NCBI GenBank assembly: GCA_964421815.1
Contig: CAYQYT010000005.1
Location: 62,001 to 126,000 of the forward strand
Length of the DNA stretch: 64,000 nt
Direction of reading: 5' to 3'
Source of the DNA: DTU089 sp964421815
Lineage (GTDB): Bacteria; Bacillota; Clostridia; Oscillospirales; Acutalibacteraceae
Shown: piece by piece, positions 41,490-48,654 of the stretch
Numbering within the stretch: the first letter of the stretch is position 1
Layout of the letters: each line of letters begins with the position of its first letter
Program-made: the position numbers and the translations under genes
The notes under the pieces: model-generated
What the model saw: the letters and a program-made list of their open reading frames with translations, nothing else
Told to the model about the DNA's origin: nothing
The model's database searches: none

Positions 41490-42680
41490 TTGAATTACGG
41501 TGTTGTTGCGGAGTTCAACCCCTTTCACAACGGCCATAAATATTTGATTGATTATCTGAAACGCAATGATGATAATACCGTTTGTGTGGTTATGGGCGAA
41601 AGTTTTGTTCAGCGTGGGGAATGTGCCTGTATATCCCCGTACGCCCGAACAAAAACGGCGCTTCTCTGCGGTGCGGATTTGGTACTGTCCTTGCCTGTCC
41701 CTTTTGCTACTGCAAGCGCGGAGCGTTTCGCCATGGGCGGTGTCTCGGTCCTTGGCGCATTGGGATGTATTGAAACTCTTGCTTTCGGTTCCGAAAGCGG
41801 CAATGCAAAAGAACTCAAAAAATGTGCTGAAATAATTACAGGTGATGATTTTTATAACATTCTTGAAAAAATTACGGACGAGGGTTTGTCATTCCCTGTT
41901 GCAAGGCAAAAAGCTTTGGAAAAAATGTGCGGAAAAGAGTTTTCGAATATTATTTCAACACCCAATAACATTTTGGGTATTGAGTATATAAAAGCGATAA
42001 ATAAATTAGGCTTGAATATTGATATTTTGCCCGTTAACAGAAAAGGTGTTGAACACGACAGCTACACAGTAAACAATAATATGTGTTCGGCTTCCGCACT
42101 TCGAGGAATGATTGAAAAAGGCGAGGATTTTAAAGATTTTTTACCCGAGATATCCTATGATATTCTTATGCAGGAATCAGAAAACGGAAAAGCTCCTGCA
42201 AGTTACCGAAAACTTGAAACAGCAGTTCTTTACAAACTGCGTTCAATGACCCCGGAGGATTTCAGAGAGCTTGCGGATGTGAGCGAGGGGCTTGAATACA
42301 GGTTTTTTGATGCGGTAAGAACTTGTACCGGTTTAGATGAAATACTTGAAAAAGTTAAAACAAAGAGATATACTCATTCAAGACTCAGGAGAATTGTTCT
42401 TTGTGCCTTGTTGGGTATTAAAAAGAGCGATGTTTTAATGAATGTGCCATATATTAGGGTTCTGGGTTTTAACGAAAAAGGCGCACAGCTTCTTAAAATC
42501 GCTAAGGAAACCGCAAGTCTTCCCATAGTAACAAAATCTTCGGAGATCGCTGCATTGGGAGAGAATGCCAAAAGAGTTTTTGATTTGGAGTGCTTTGCAA
42601 GGGATGTGTTTTCTCTCGCCCTGCCGCAAGTTGATTGTTGCGGCAAGGAAATGACCGATAAAATTATAGTATTGGAGTAA
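41490..42680 (+). CDS. tmcAL: tRNA(Met) cytidine acetate ligase
   Basis: TmcAL makes N4-acetylcytidine at the wobble position of elongator tRNA-Met using acetate and ATP. The 396-residue product starts with a TTG codon behind AGAGGTGATT. The N-terminal nucleotidyltransferase motif EFNPFHNGHKYLI (HxGH type) is followed by MGESFVQRGECA and CGADLVLSLP. Downstream segments such as SASALRGMIEKGE also match the YlbM/DUF795 family. Its place beside ackA is notable because the enzyme consumes acetate, though this may be chance. Confidence 0.92.
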   Translation: MNYGVVAEFNPFHNGHKYLIDYLKRNDDNTVCVVMGESFVQRGECACISPYARTKTALLCGADLVLSLPVPFATASAERFAMGGVSVLGALGCIETLAFGSESGNAKELKKCAEIITGDDFYNILEKITDEGLSFPVARQKALEKMCGKEFSNIISTPNNILGIEYIKAINKLGLNIDILPVNRKGVEHDSYTVNNNMCSASALRGMIEKGEDFKDFLPEISYDILMQESENGKAPASYRKLETAVLYKLRSMTPEDFRELADVSEGLEYRFFDAVRTCTGLDEILEKVKTKRYTHSRLRRIVLCALLGIKKSDVLMNVPYIRVLGFNEKGAQLLKIAKETASLPIVTKSSEIAALGENAKRVFDLECFARDVFSLALPQVDCCGKEMTDKIIVLE

Positions 42681-42682
42681 AA

Positions 42683-43909
42683 ATGGATTTAATAGTAATC
42701 GGCGGCGGTGCCGCGGGACTTATGGCGGCAGGAACCGCCGCAAAAAGAGGATTAAAAGTTACTCTTATTGAACGTAACGAAAAATTGGCAAGAAAAGTGG
42801 GAATAACCGGAAAGGGCAGGTGCAATGTAACAAATTCCTGTCCCTTGCTAAATGAACTGATTTCTAATGTTCCCGTAAACGGTAGGTTTTTATACGGTGC
42901 TTTTTCAAGATTCGGTACGGATGATACAATAGATTTTTTTGAAGAAATGGGAGTACCTTTGAAAATTGAGAGGGGAAACAGGGTGTTCCCCGCTTCCGAT
43001 AAAGCCCTTGATATTGTTGATGCACTTAACAGATACATAACAGTTAACGGGGTTAAGCGAAAAACAGGCAGAGTTACGGAACTTATTGTTGAGGATGGTG
43101 TTGTTAAGGGGTGTAAAACCGAGGATGGCAGGGAGTTTTTTGCGGATAATGTGCTCATTGCCACCGGCGGAATGTCCTACCCGGCAACCGGATCGACAGG
43201 TGACGGGTATGCCCTTGCAAAACAGGTGGGGCATACAATAACGGAATTGAAACCCTCCCTTGTACCCCTTGAATGTCACGAGGGTTGGTGTACCGATGCC
43301 CAAGGTCTTTCCCTTCGCAATGTGGAAATAAGAGTGGAGGATACAAAAACATACAAGGATGTATATAAGGATTTCGGAGAAATGCTCTTTACACATTTCG
43401 GTGTTTCGGGCCCCATGATACTGTCCGCATCCTCCCATATGAAAAATATGGAAAGGGGCAGGTATGTGATTCATATTGATTTTAAACCCGCCCTTTCTTA
43501 TGAACAGTTGGACAAGCGTATTCAAAGAGATTTGCTTGAATGTTCAAATAAAAATTTGTATAATACCCTTTCACTTATGTTGCCAAGAAAAATGATTCCC
43601 ATTGTTGTTAAACTTTCGGGACTTAACGGCAATATAAAATCAAATCAGGTTACCAAGGAGATGCGTTCCGCCTTGGTGGATTTACTTAAAGATATAAGAT
43701 TAACCGTTACGGATTTTCGCCCCATTGACGAGGCGATTATCACCTCGGGGGGCGTAAGCGTTTCGGAAATTGACCCCAAAACAATGAAAAGTAAAATAAT
43801 CGACGGACTTTACTTTGCAGGCGAAGTAATAGACGTTGATGCATATACCGGCGGATTTAATTTGCAAATTGCGTTTTCCACAGGTAATCTTGCGGGAAAC
43901 AGTATATAA
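42683..43909 (+). CDS. HI0933/BaiN-like NAD(P)/FAD-dependent oxidoreductase
   Basis: This 408-residue flavoprotein begins MDLIVIGGGAAGLMAAGTAAKRG, an N-terminal Rossmann FAD-binding motif. It continues with ERNEKLARKVGITGKGRCNVTN, a hallmark of the HI0933 (YhiN) family. The C-terminal GLYFAGEVIDVDAYTGGFNLQIAFSTG completes the FAD site. The family includes BaiN, a reductase linked to bile acid dehydroxylation, but most members have unknown substrates. It sits 2 bp after tmcAL and 12 bp before cmk, so it is part of one operon. A housekeeping role is more likely than bile acid metabolism. Confidence 0.9.
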   Translation: MDLIVIGGGAAGLMAAGTAAKRGLKVTLIERNEKLARKVGITGKGRCNVTNSCPLLNELISNVPVNGRFLYGAFSRFGTDDTIDFFEEMGVPLKIERGNRVFPASDKALDIVDALNRYITVNGVKRKTGRVTELIVEDGVVKGCKTEDGREFFADNVLIATGGMSYPATGSTGDGYALAKQVGHTITELKPSLVPLECHEGWCTDAQGLSLRNVEIRVEDTKTYKDVYKDFGEMLFTHFGVSGPMILSASSHMKNMERGRYVIHIDFKPALSYEQLDKRIQRDLLECSNKNLYNTLSLMLPRKMIPIVVKLSGLNGNIKSNQVTKEMRSALVDLLKDIRLTVTDFRPIDEAIITSGGVSVSEIDPKTMKSKIIDGLYFAGEVIDVDAYTGGFNLQIAFSTGNLAGNSI

Positions 43910-43921
43910 GGAGGAAGAAAA

Positions 43922-44587
43922 ATGATAGTTAATATCGCCATTGACGGCCCTGCCGGAGCAGGAAAAAGCACCATTGCCAAAACCGCGGCAAAGGAACTTG
44001 GATTTATCTATGTTGACACGGGGGCACTTTACAGAACGGTGGGTCTTAATGCCTTGAGAATGGGCAAAAACACCAAAAGTGCCGAAGATGTTGTCCCCAC
44101 ACTTGAAGGACTTGAGGTTTCCTTGCGCTTTGTTGACGGGGAACAGAGAGTGTTTCTCGGGGAGGAGGATGTTTCGTTGGCTATAAGACAGAACGAGGTG
44201 TCCATGGCGGCATCCAACGTTTCCGCAATTCCCAAGGTAAGAGAGTTCCTTTTCGATTTGCAGAGGGATATTGCCAAAAAGAACAACTGTATTATGGACG
44301 GAAGAGATATTGGCACCGTAGTACTTCCCGATGCAAAAATTAAAATCTATCTTACCGCGTCGGCGGAAGCCCGTGCGGACAGACGATTTAAGGAACTTAC
44401 CGAAAAAGGTCAGCAAGTAGAATACGATGTAATACTTAAAGAAATAAAAGAGAGGGATTTCCAGGATATGAACAGGGAAATTGCACCCCTCAAACAGGCG
44501 GCGGATGCGGTCCTTGTTGATACGACGGAGTTGACTCTTGCAGAATCCATTGAGTACATGATTAAAGTCATAAAGGAGCGGCTTTAA
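43922..44587 (+). CDS. cmk: Cytidylate kinase
   Basis: Cmk phosphorylates CMP and dCMP with ATP. The 221-residue protein has a P-loop GPAGAGKST at residues 9-17 and the CMP-binding elements DTGALYRTVGL, RQNEVSMAASNVSAIPKVRE and DGRDIGTVVLPDA. An Arg-rich lid (RADRRFKEL) follows. The start follows AGGAGGAAG. The stop overlaps the start of ispH-rpsA in TAATG. The cmk then ispH/rpsA order is common in Clostridia. Confidence 0.96.
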   Translation: MIVNIAIDGPAGAGKSTIAKTAAKELGFIYVDTGALYRTVGLNALRMGKNTKSAEDVVPTLEGLEVSLRFVDGEQRVFLGEEDVSLAIRQNEVSMAASNVSAIPKVREFLFDLQRDIAKKNNCIMDGRDIGTVVLPDAKIKIYLTASAEARADRRFKELTEKGQQVEYDVILKEIKERDFQDMNREIAPLKQAADAVLVDTTELTLAESIEYMIKVIKERL

Positions 44588-46641
44588 TGACTGAAATTAC
44601 ATTGGCAAAAAAAGCGGGTTTTTGCTTCGGTGTTGACAGAGCCGTTAAATTGATTGAACAGCTTGTTAAAGAGGGTAAAAAAGTTGCTACCCTTGGTCCG
44701 ATAATCCATAACAGCCAAGTTATTGCGGATTTGGAGAACAGGGGAGTCAGCGTTGTTGAAAATGTGTCCCAAGTTCCCCGGGGAGCAGTCCTTGTTTTGA
44801 GAACTCACGGAGTTACAAAAGAGGTACTGGATGAGGTGAAAGAAATCGGGTGCGATTTTATTGATGCTGCGTGTCCTTTTGTTAAGAAAATCCATAAGAT
44901 TATAACTGAAAATTCATCGGAGGATGTTGTAACTTTAATTGCGGGTGACGAAAATCATCCCGAGGTTAAGGGGATAAAAAGTTACGCAAAGGGTGAGTCA
45001 TTCGTCATAAACTCTGCGGAAAAACTCGAAGAATTGTTCAAAAAACGACCCGATTTGCCGGAAAAATCATTGATTTTTGTTTCTCAAACAACTTTTAGCG
45101 TAAAAGAATGGGAAAAAAGTGTAAAAAAAATCAAAATTCTATGTACAAATCCAAAAATATTTGATACAATATGCAGTGCGACCGAAGAAAGACAAGATGA
45201 AGCGGCACAGCTTTCAAAAGTGAACGATGCAATGGTTATCGTTGGGGGGCGTCATAGCTCCAATACACGAAAACTGTTTGACGTTTGCCAAAAGAACTGC
45301 CCGTCATTTCTTGTGGAAACTGCCGGTGAGCTTAATGGTATCACTCTCGGCAATTTTAAATCCGTCGGTCTCACTGCGGGTGCATCCACTCCCGCCGGTA
45401 TTATAAAGGAGGTACTTGAAACCATGTCCGAAATTGTCAAAGACACAACTATGATTGAGGAGGAAAAAGTGCTGGACTCTGCAGCAGCTGAGGATTTTGA
45501 TTTTGCAGCAGCTTTGGAAGAGTCACTCAACAATATGAACAGCGACCAGAAGGTTGTTGGAACAGTATTGAACGTGACTAACACAGAGATACAAGTTGAT
45601 ATCGGCAGGAAGCAAACAGGCTATATTCCGTATAGCGAATACAGCAATGACCCGAATGCAGATCCCAAAGCAGAACTCAAAGTCGGCGATGAACTTAGCC
45701 TTATCATCATGAAAACCAACGACCAGGAAGGCTTTACAATGCTTTCTAAAAAAAGGTTTGATGCTATTGCAGCCTGGGATAAGGTTGTTGAAGCAGAAGG
45801 AACTGACGAAATTCTTGAAGGTGTTGTTACAGATGTTGTTCGCGGCGGTGTGATCGTTGTTTCCAACAATGCACGTCTTTTCATTCCCGCATCCCTTGCA
45901 ACTGCAAGTCGTAACGACAAACTTGAAGATCTCGTAAACAAAACCGTTAAGTTCAAAGTTATTGAAGTTAACAAGCAAAGAAGAAGAGCGGTTGGCTCCA
46001 TTCGTGCAGTACTTAAAGAAGAAAGAAAGGCAGCAGAAGAAAAATTCTGGGCAGAAGCACAGGAAGGCGAAGTTCGTAAAGGTATAGTTAAATCCCTTAT
46101 GAAGTTCGGTGCATTCGTTGACATCGGCGGTGTTGACGGTATGATTCATGTTTCTGAACTTTCCTGGAACAGAATTAAAGATCCTTCAGAGGTTGTTTCT
46201 GTTGGTGACGAGGTTGAAGTTACAATCAAATCCCTCAATCCTGAGAAGAAACAGATCGCTCTCGGCTATAAAAAGCTTGAGGACAACCCCTGGGAAATTT
46301 TCAAATCAAAGTATTCTGTTGATTCCGTAGCTGAAGTTGAAATTGCAAACTTCACCGATTTTGGTGCATTTGCTCACATTATCCCCGGTGTTGACGGTCT
46401 TATCCACATTTCACAAATCGCCAACAAGCACGTTGCAAAACCTGCCGATGTTCTTAAAATTGGTGAAAAGGTTGAAGCAAAAATTACCGAAATTGACGAT
46501 GAAAGAAAGAGAGTAAGCCTTTCAATCCGTGCACTTCTTCCTGTTGAAGAAGTTGCAGAAGCACCTGTTGAAGAGGTTGCAGAAGCACCTGCAGAAGAAG
46601 TTGCAGAAGCACCTGTTGAAGAAACTGCTTCCGAGGAATAA
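44587..46641 (+). CDS. ispH: Bifunctional HMBPP reductase IspH / ribosomal protein S1 fusion
   Basis: The 684-residue product joins two proteins. Residues 1 to about 285 are IspH (LytB), the [4Fe-4S] enzyme that makes IPP and DMAPP from HMBPP in the last MEP-pathway step. The three cluster cysteines are Cys13 (KAGFCFG), Cys96 (AACPF) and Cys196 (ICSATEERQ). After a linker, about residues 318-650 contain four S1 RNA-binding repeats; repeats three and four have the typical FGAFVDIGGVDGMIHVSEL pattern. The C-terminus has a degenerate repeat of EEVAEAPV units. This fusion is an established feature of many Clostridia. The reading frame is continuous across the junction. Confidence 0.96.
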   Translation: MTEITLAKKAGFCFGVDRAVKLIEQLVKEGKKVATLGPIIHNSQVIADLENRGVSVVENVSQVPRGAVLVLRTHGVTKEVLDEVKEIGCDFIDAACPFVKKIHKIITENSSEDVVTLIAGDENHPEVKGIKSYAKGESFVINSAEKLEELFKKRPDLPEKSLIFVSQTTFSVKEWEKSVKKIKILCTNPKIFDTICSATEERQDEAAQLSKVNDAMVIVGGRHSSNTRKLFDVCQKNCPSFLVETAGELNGITLGNFKSVGLTAGASTPAGIIKEVLETMSEIVKDTTMIEEEKVLDSAAAEDFDFAAALEESLNNMNSDQKVVGTVLNVTNTEIQVDIGRKQTGYIPYSEYSNDPNADPKAELKVGDELSLIIMKTNDQEGFTMLSKKRFDAIAAWDKVVEAEGTDEILEGVVTDVVRGGVIVVSNNARLFIPASLATASRNDKLEDLVNKTVKFKVIEVNKQRRRAVGSIRAVLKEERKAAEEKFWAEAQEGEVRKGIVKSLMKFGAFVDIGGVDGMIHVSELSWNRIKDPSEVVSVGDEVEVTIKSLNPEKKQIALGYKKLEDNPWEIFKSKYSVDSVAEVEIANFTDFGAFAHIIPGVDGLIHISQIANKHVAKPADVLKIGEKVEAKITEIDDERKRVSLSIRALLPVEEVAEAPVEEVAEAPAEEVAEAPVEETASEE

Positions 46642-46659
46642 TCCGATTATAAATCAAAG

Positions 46660-46690
46660 CCGTCCGCTTTTTGTTAAGTGGACGGTTTTT
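46660..46690 (+). terminator. Terminator of the cmk-ispH/rpsA operon
   Basis: Arms CCGTCCGCTT (46660-46669) and AAGTGGACGG (46676-46685) pair with one G-T wobble, followed by TTTTT. Confidence 0.85.
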
Positions 46691-46711
46691 GTAAAAGAAA
46701 GGGTGTAAGGT

Positions 46712-47389
46712 ATGTATTGCGATAATTGTCACAGGCAAAGTCCCGACAACTTTGTCAACTGTCCTTACTGCTCCGCACCCTTAAAAAACGGAAAACGTAA
46801 AAAGCCCCAAAAATTCATACGAAAAAAGGAACGCAAAAAAACGGTTTCTTTTAAAACAACGGTGATAATCACCGCGGCGGTTGCATTTGTGCTTGGGGTT
46901 AGTGCCATTATAACAGGAATTGTTACAGGCTCAAAACCTGACACCGTTGTTGACAAAATGGTCAAAGCAATACAATATGACGATGCACAGCTATATTACT
47001 CCCTCTATGATGACCAAATAATTGAGTATTATAAGGAAAATTGGTATTTTGCAGATGACGAAACCTTTGAAGCCGTAACAGAGCCCCTGCGGGAAAGTAG
47101 AGAGTTTTACTCGGTCAAATGCGGAGAAGATTTCAAACTGGACTACAGAATAACAGCCATAACTGAAATATCGGAAAATGAGTTGGAGGAGTATAAGGAT
47201 TATCTTGCAACCTCATTCGAATATAAAAAATCCCCTTCGAAAATGGCTTACGTGGATTTTGAAATAGAGTCAAAAGGGGACTTGGGTGAGTATAAAAGCG
47301 TTTATAAGGATTTCGTCTGCATTAAATTGGATGGAAAATGGTATATTCAACCCACACAAACGGATGTTTTTGATAATAATGAAGAATAA
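46712..47389 (+). CDS. Zinc-ribbon membrane protein with extracytoplasmic domain
   Basis: This 225-residue protein of unknown function begins with a zinc ribbon (CDNCHRQSPDNFVNCPYC, residues 3-20). A basic segment and a single membrane helix (about residues 50-72) follow. The C-terminal about 150 residues are acidic and probably outside the cell. A domain with this layout (zinc_ribbon_2, helix, DUF4878-like or NTF2-like region) is common in Clostridia and Mollicutes. The repeating Tyr/Asp/Glu-rich pattern is consistent with an NTF2-like fold, but that is tentative. It has its own terminator at 47389-47423. Confidence 0.75.
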   Translation: MYCDNCHRQSPDNFVNCPYCSAPLKNGKRKKPQKFIRKKERKKTVSFKTTVIITAAVAFVLGVSAIITGIVTGSKPDTVVDKMVKAIQYDDAQLYYSLYDDQIIEYYKENWYFADDETFEAVTEPLRESREFYSVKCGEDFKLDYRITAITEISENELEEYKDYLATSFEYKKSPSKMAYVDFEIESKGDLGEYKSVYKDFVCIKLDGKWYIQPTQTDVFDNNEE

Positions 47390-47423
47390 GACGGAGGCAC
47401 TCGGTTGTTCTCCGTCTTTTTTG
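47389..47423 (+). terminator. Terminator after the zinc-ribbon membrane protein gene
   Basis: AGACGGAG (47389-47396) pairs with CTCCGTCT (47410-47417), then TTTTTT. The stem begins right at the stop codon. Confidence 0.85.
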
Positions 47424-47481
47424 TCGAAATTTGCAAAGTTCTGTATTTTACACAAAAAATTTATTGAAAATAAAAAAATAT

Positions 47482-47510
47482 TTGACAAATTAACAAAAAT
47501 AGTGTATAGT
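47482..47510 (+). promoter_or_regulatory. Promoter of the sigma factor gene
   Basis: TTGACA (47482-47487) and TATAGT (47505-47510) are separated by 17 bp, 39 bp ahead of the TTG start. Confidence 0.75.
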
Positions 47511-47549
47511 TGATTTAAGAGTATTATGGTTTATGTATGAGGTGGTTTC

Positions 47550-48113
47550 TTGAGTTCCGAAGTTTACAAGGATGTTTCTTCCTTTAGTAATGAAGAACTT
47601 GTTAAACTTTCTCAACAGGGGGATGAAAATGCCCGTAGTATTCTTTCGGCTCGGTTCCTCAACACTCGCGGTGCCGGGGTCAGCATCTCCTATCTCGATT
47701 CGGATGATTTTGTTCAGGAGGGAATGTTGGGTTTTTTAAGAGCGGTACAGACCTATGATTTTTCCAGGGGAGTTCCCTTTGAGGCTTATGCGTTCAAGTG
47801 TATGCAAAACAGCATCAATTCCGCCGCCGGTGTTTCAAGGGCGGAAATTCCTATGGGTATGAGTTCGGAAATGCCCGAGGTTACAGATAAGGGCGAAGAT
47901 CCTTTGAAACAAATTTTGGACGTGGAGCATCTCAATGAGGTGTTAAATGCCTGTGAGGTGACTCTTTCCGATCTGGAAAAAACCGTTATTTTTTTCAGAG
48001 CCGGCGGAATGTCCTACGATGAAATTTGTCAAAGACTGAATATGTCTGAAAAGTCAGTTGATAATGCCCTCCAAAGGGCGAGGAAAAAATTGAAAAGTGT
48101 GTGTTCCGATTAG
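47550..48113 (+). CDS. SigH-like sigma-70 family RNA polymerase sigma factor
   Basis: This 187-residue sigma factor starts with TTG behind ATGAGGTGG. Region 2 is clear (DFVQEGMLGFLRAVQTYDFSRGVPFEAYAFKCM, about residues 52-85). Region 4 has an HTH (MSYDEICQRLNMSEKSVDNALQRARKKLK, about residues 152-182). Region 3 is missing and the length is shorter than SigH of Bacillus. It resembles sporulation and competence SigH-type factors in region 2, but assignment as true SigH is uncertain. No anti-sigma factor gene is adjacent. A tRNA-like element and a zinc-ribbon gene follow without a terminator. Confidence 0.85.
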   Translation: MSSEVYKDVSSFSNEELVKLSQQGDENARSILSARFLNTRGAGVSISYLDSDDFVQEGMLGFLRAVQTYDFSRGVPFEAYAFKCMQNSINSAAGVSRAEIPMGMSSEMPEVTDKGEDPLKQILDVEHLNEVLNACEVTLSDLEKTVIFFRAGGMSYDEICQRLNMSEKSVDNALQRARKKLKSVCSD

Positions 48114-48131
48114 TTCGGTTTGCATAAATAT

Positions 48132-48220
48132 GTCCTCTTAGCTTAAAAAGCAGAGCGTTGTAAAAAGTAGCGGAGTTACTCCGAAACTCAAAGGTGGCGG
48201 TGCAATTCCGTTGGGGGGCA
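48132..48220 (+). ncRNA. tRNA-like element resembling a degenerate tRNA-Arg
   Basis: The 89-nt segment folds largely as a cloverleaf. Acceptor arms GTCCTCT (48132-48138) and GGGGGGC (48213-48219) pair over 7 bp with wobbles. TA plus a D arm follows (GCTT at 48141-48144 with GAGC at 48153-48156). An anticodon-like arm GAGTT/AACTC (48173-48177, 48085-type pairing with 48185-48189) carries the 7-nt loop ACTCCGA. A T arm GGCGG/CCGTT has loop TGCAATT. It departs from a normal tRNA by a 16-nt insertion at 48157-48172, C in place of U33, G in place of U55, and no encoded CCA. Flanking sequence recalls tRNA-Arg. It lies in the leader of the next gene. Confidence 0.45.
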
Positions 48221-48248
48221 ACATCATATATCAAGCGAGGTAGCAAAA

Positions 48249-48530
48249 ATGTACGAAGACAAAACACTCGTATGCAAAGAGTGCGGCAACGAATTTATTT
48301 TCACAGCCGGCGAACAAGAATTCTATGCTGAAAAAGGTTTGGTTAACGAGCCCAAGAGCTGTAAAGCTTGCCGTGATGCTCGTAAACAGGCTATGAGAGG
48401 CGAACGTGAAAAATTCACAACAGTCTGTGCAGAATGTGGCGGAGTTGCAGAAGTTTACTTCAAACCCCGTGAAGATCGCCCTGTTTATTGCAGCGAGTGC
48501 TTCAACAAGAAAAAAGAAGCAGAGGCTTAA
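48249..48530 (+). CDS. Small double zinc-ribbon protein
   Basis: This 93-residue protein has two CxxC pairs in each of two modules: KECGNEF with KSCKACR, and CAECGG with VYCSECF. It matches the probable zinc-ribbon family found widely in Clostridia and Chloroflexi, for which no function is established. The start follows GCGAGG. It sits 28 bp after the tRNA-like element and ends in a terminator. The high density of charged residues and the lack of a membrane segment suggest a cytosolic nucleic acid- or protein-binding role, which is inference. Confidence 0.85.
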   Translation: MYEDKTLVCKECGNEFIFTAGEQEFYAEKGLVNEPKSCKACRDARKQAMRGEREKFTTVCAECGGVAEVYFKPREDRPVYCSECFNKKKEAEA

Positions 48531-48549
48531 TTTATAATTAGGTGTCTAA

Positions 48550-48582
48550 CCCTGCGGAATTTCCGCAGGGCATTCTTTTTTT
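48550..48582 (+). terminator. Terminator of the zinc-ribbon gene
   Basis: CCCTGCGGAA (48550-48559) and TTCCGCAGGG (48561-48570) form a 10-bp perfect stem, followed by CATTC and eight or more T residues. Confidence 0.9.
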
Positions 48583-48586
48583 TGTA

Positions 48587-48615
48587 TTGAATTTGTTTTT
48601 CATATATAGTATAAT
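48587..48615 (+). promoter_or_regulatory. Promoter of the LRR/FnIII protein gene
   Basis: TTGAAT (48587-48592) and TATAAT (48610-48615) have a 17-bp spacer, 39 bp ahead of the start codon. Confidence 0.75.
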
Positions 48616-48654
48616 TAACCTGTATATGTATTCATAAATGCGGAGGAATAGTTT

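Noticed and set aside
42683..43909. A bile acid 7-dehydroxylation gene (baiN)
   Set aside because: The protein is of the same broad HI0933 family, but no other bai genes are present and the neighbours are housekeeping genes, so the specific role was not assigned.
48132..48220. A normal functional tRNA gene
   Set aside because: The cloverleaf needs a 16-nt insertion, lacks U33 and U55, and has no encoded CCA, so it was kept only as a tRNA-like element.
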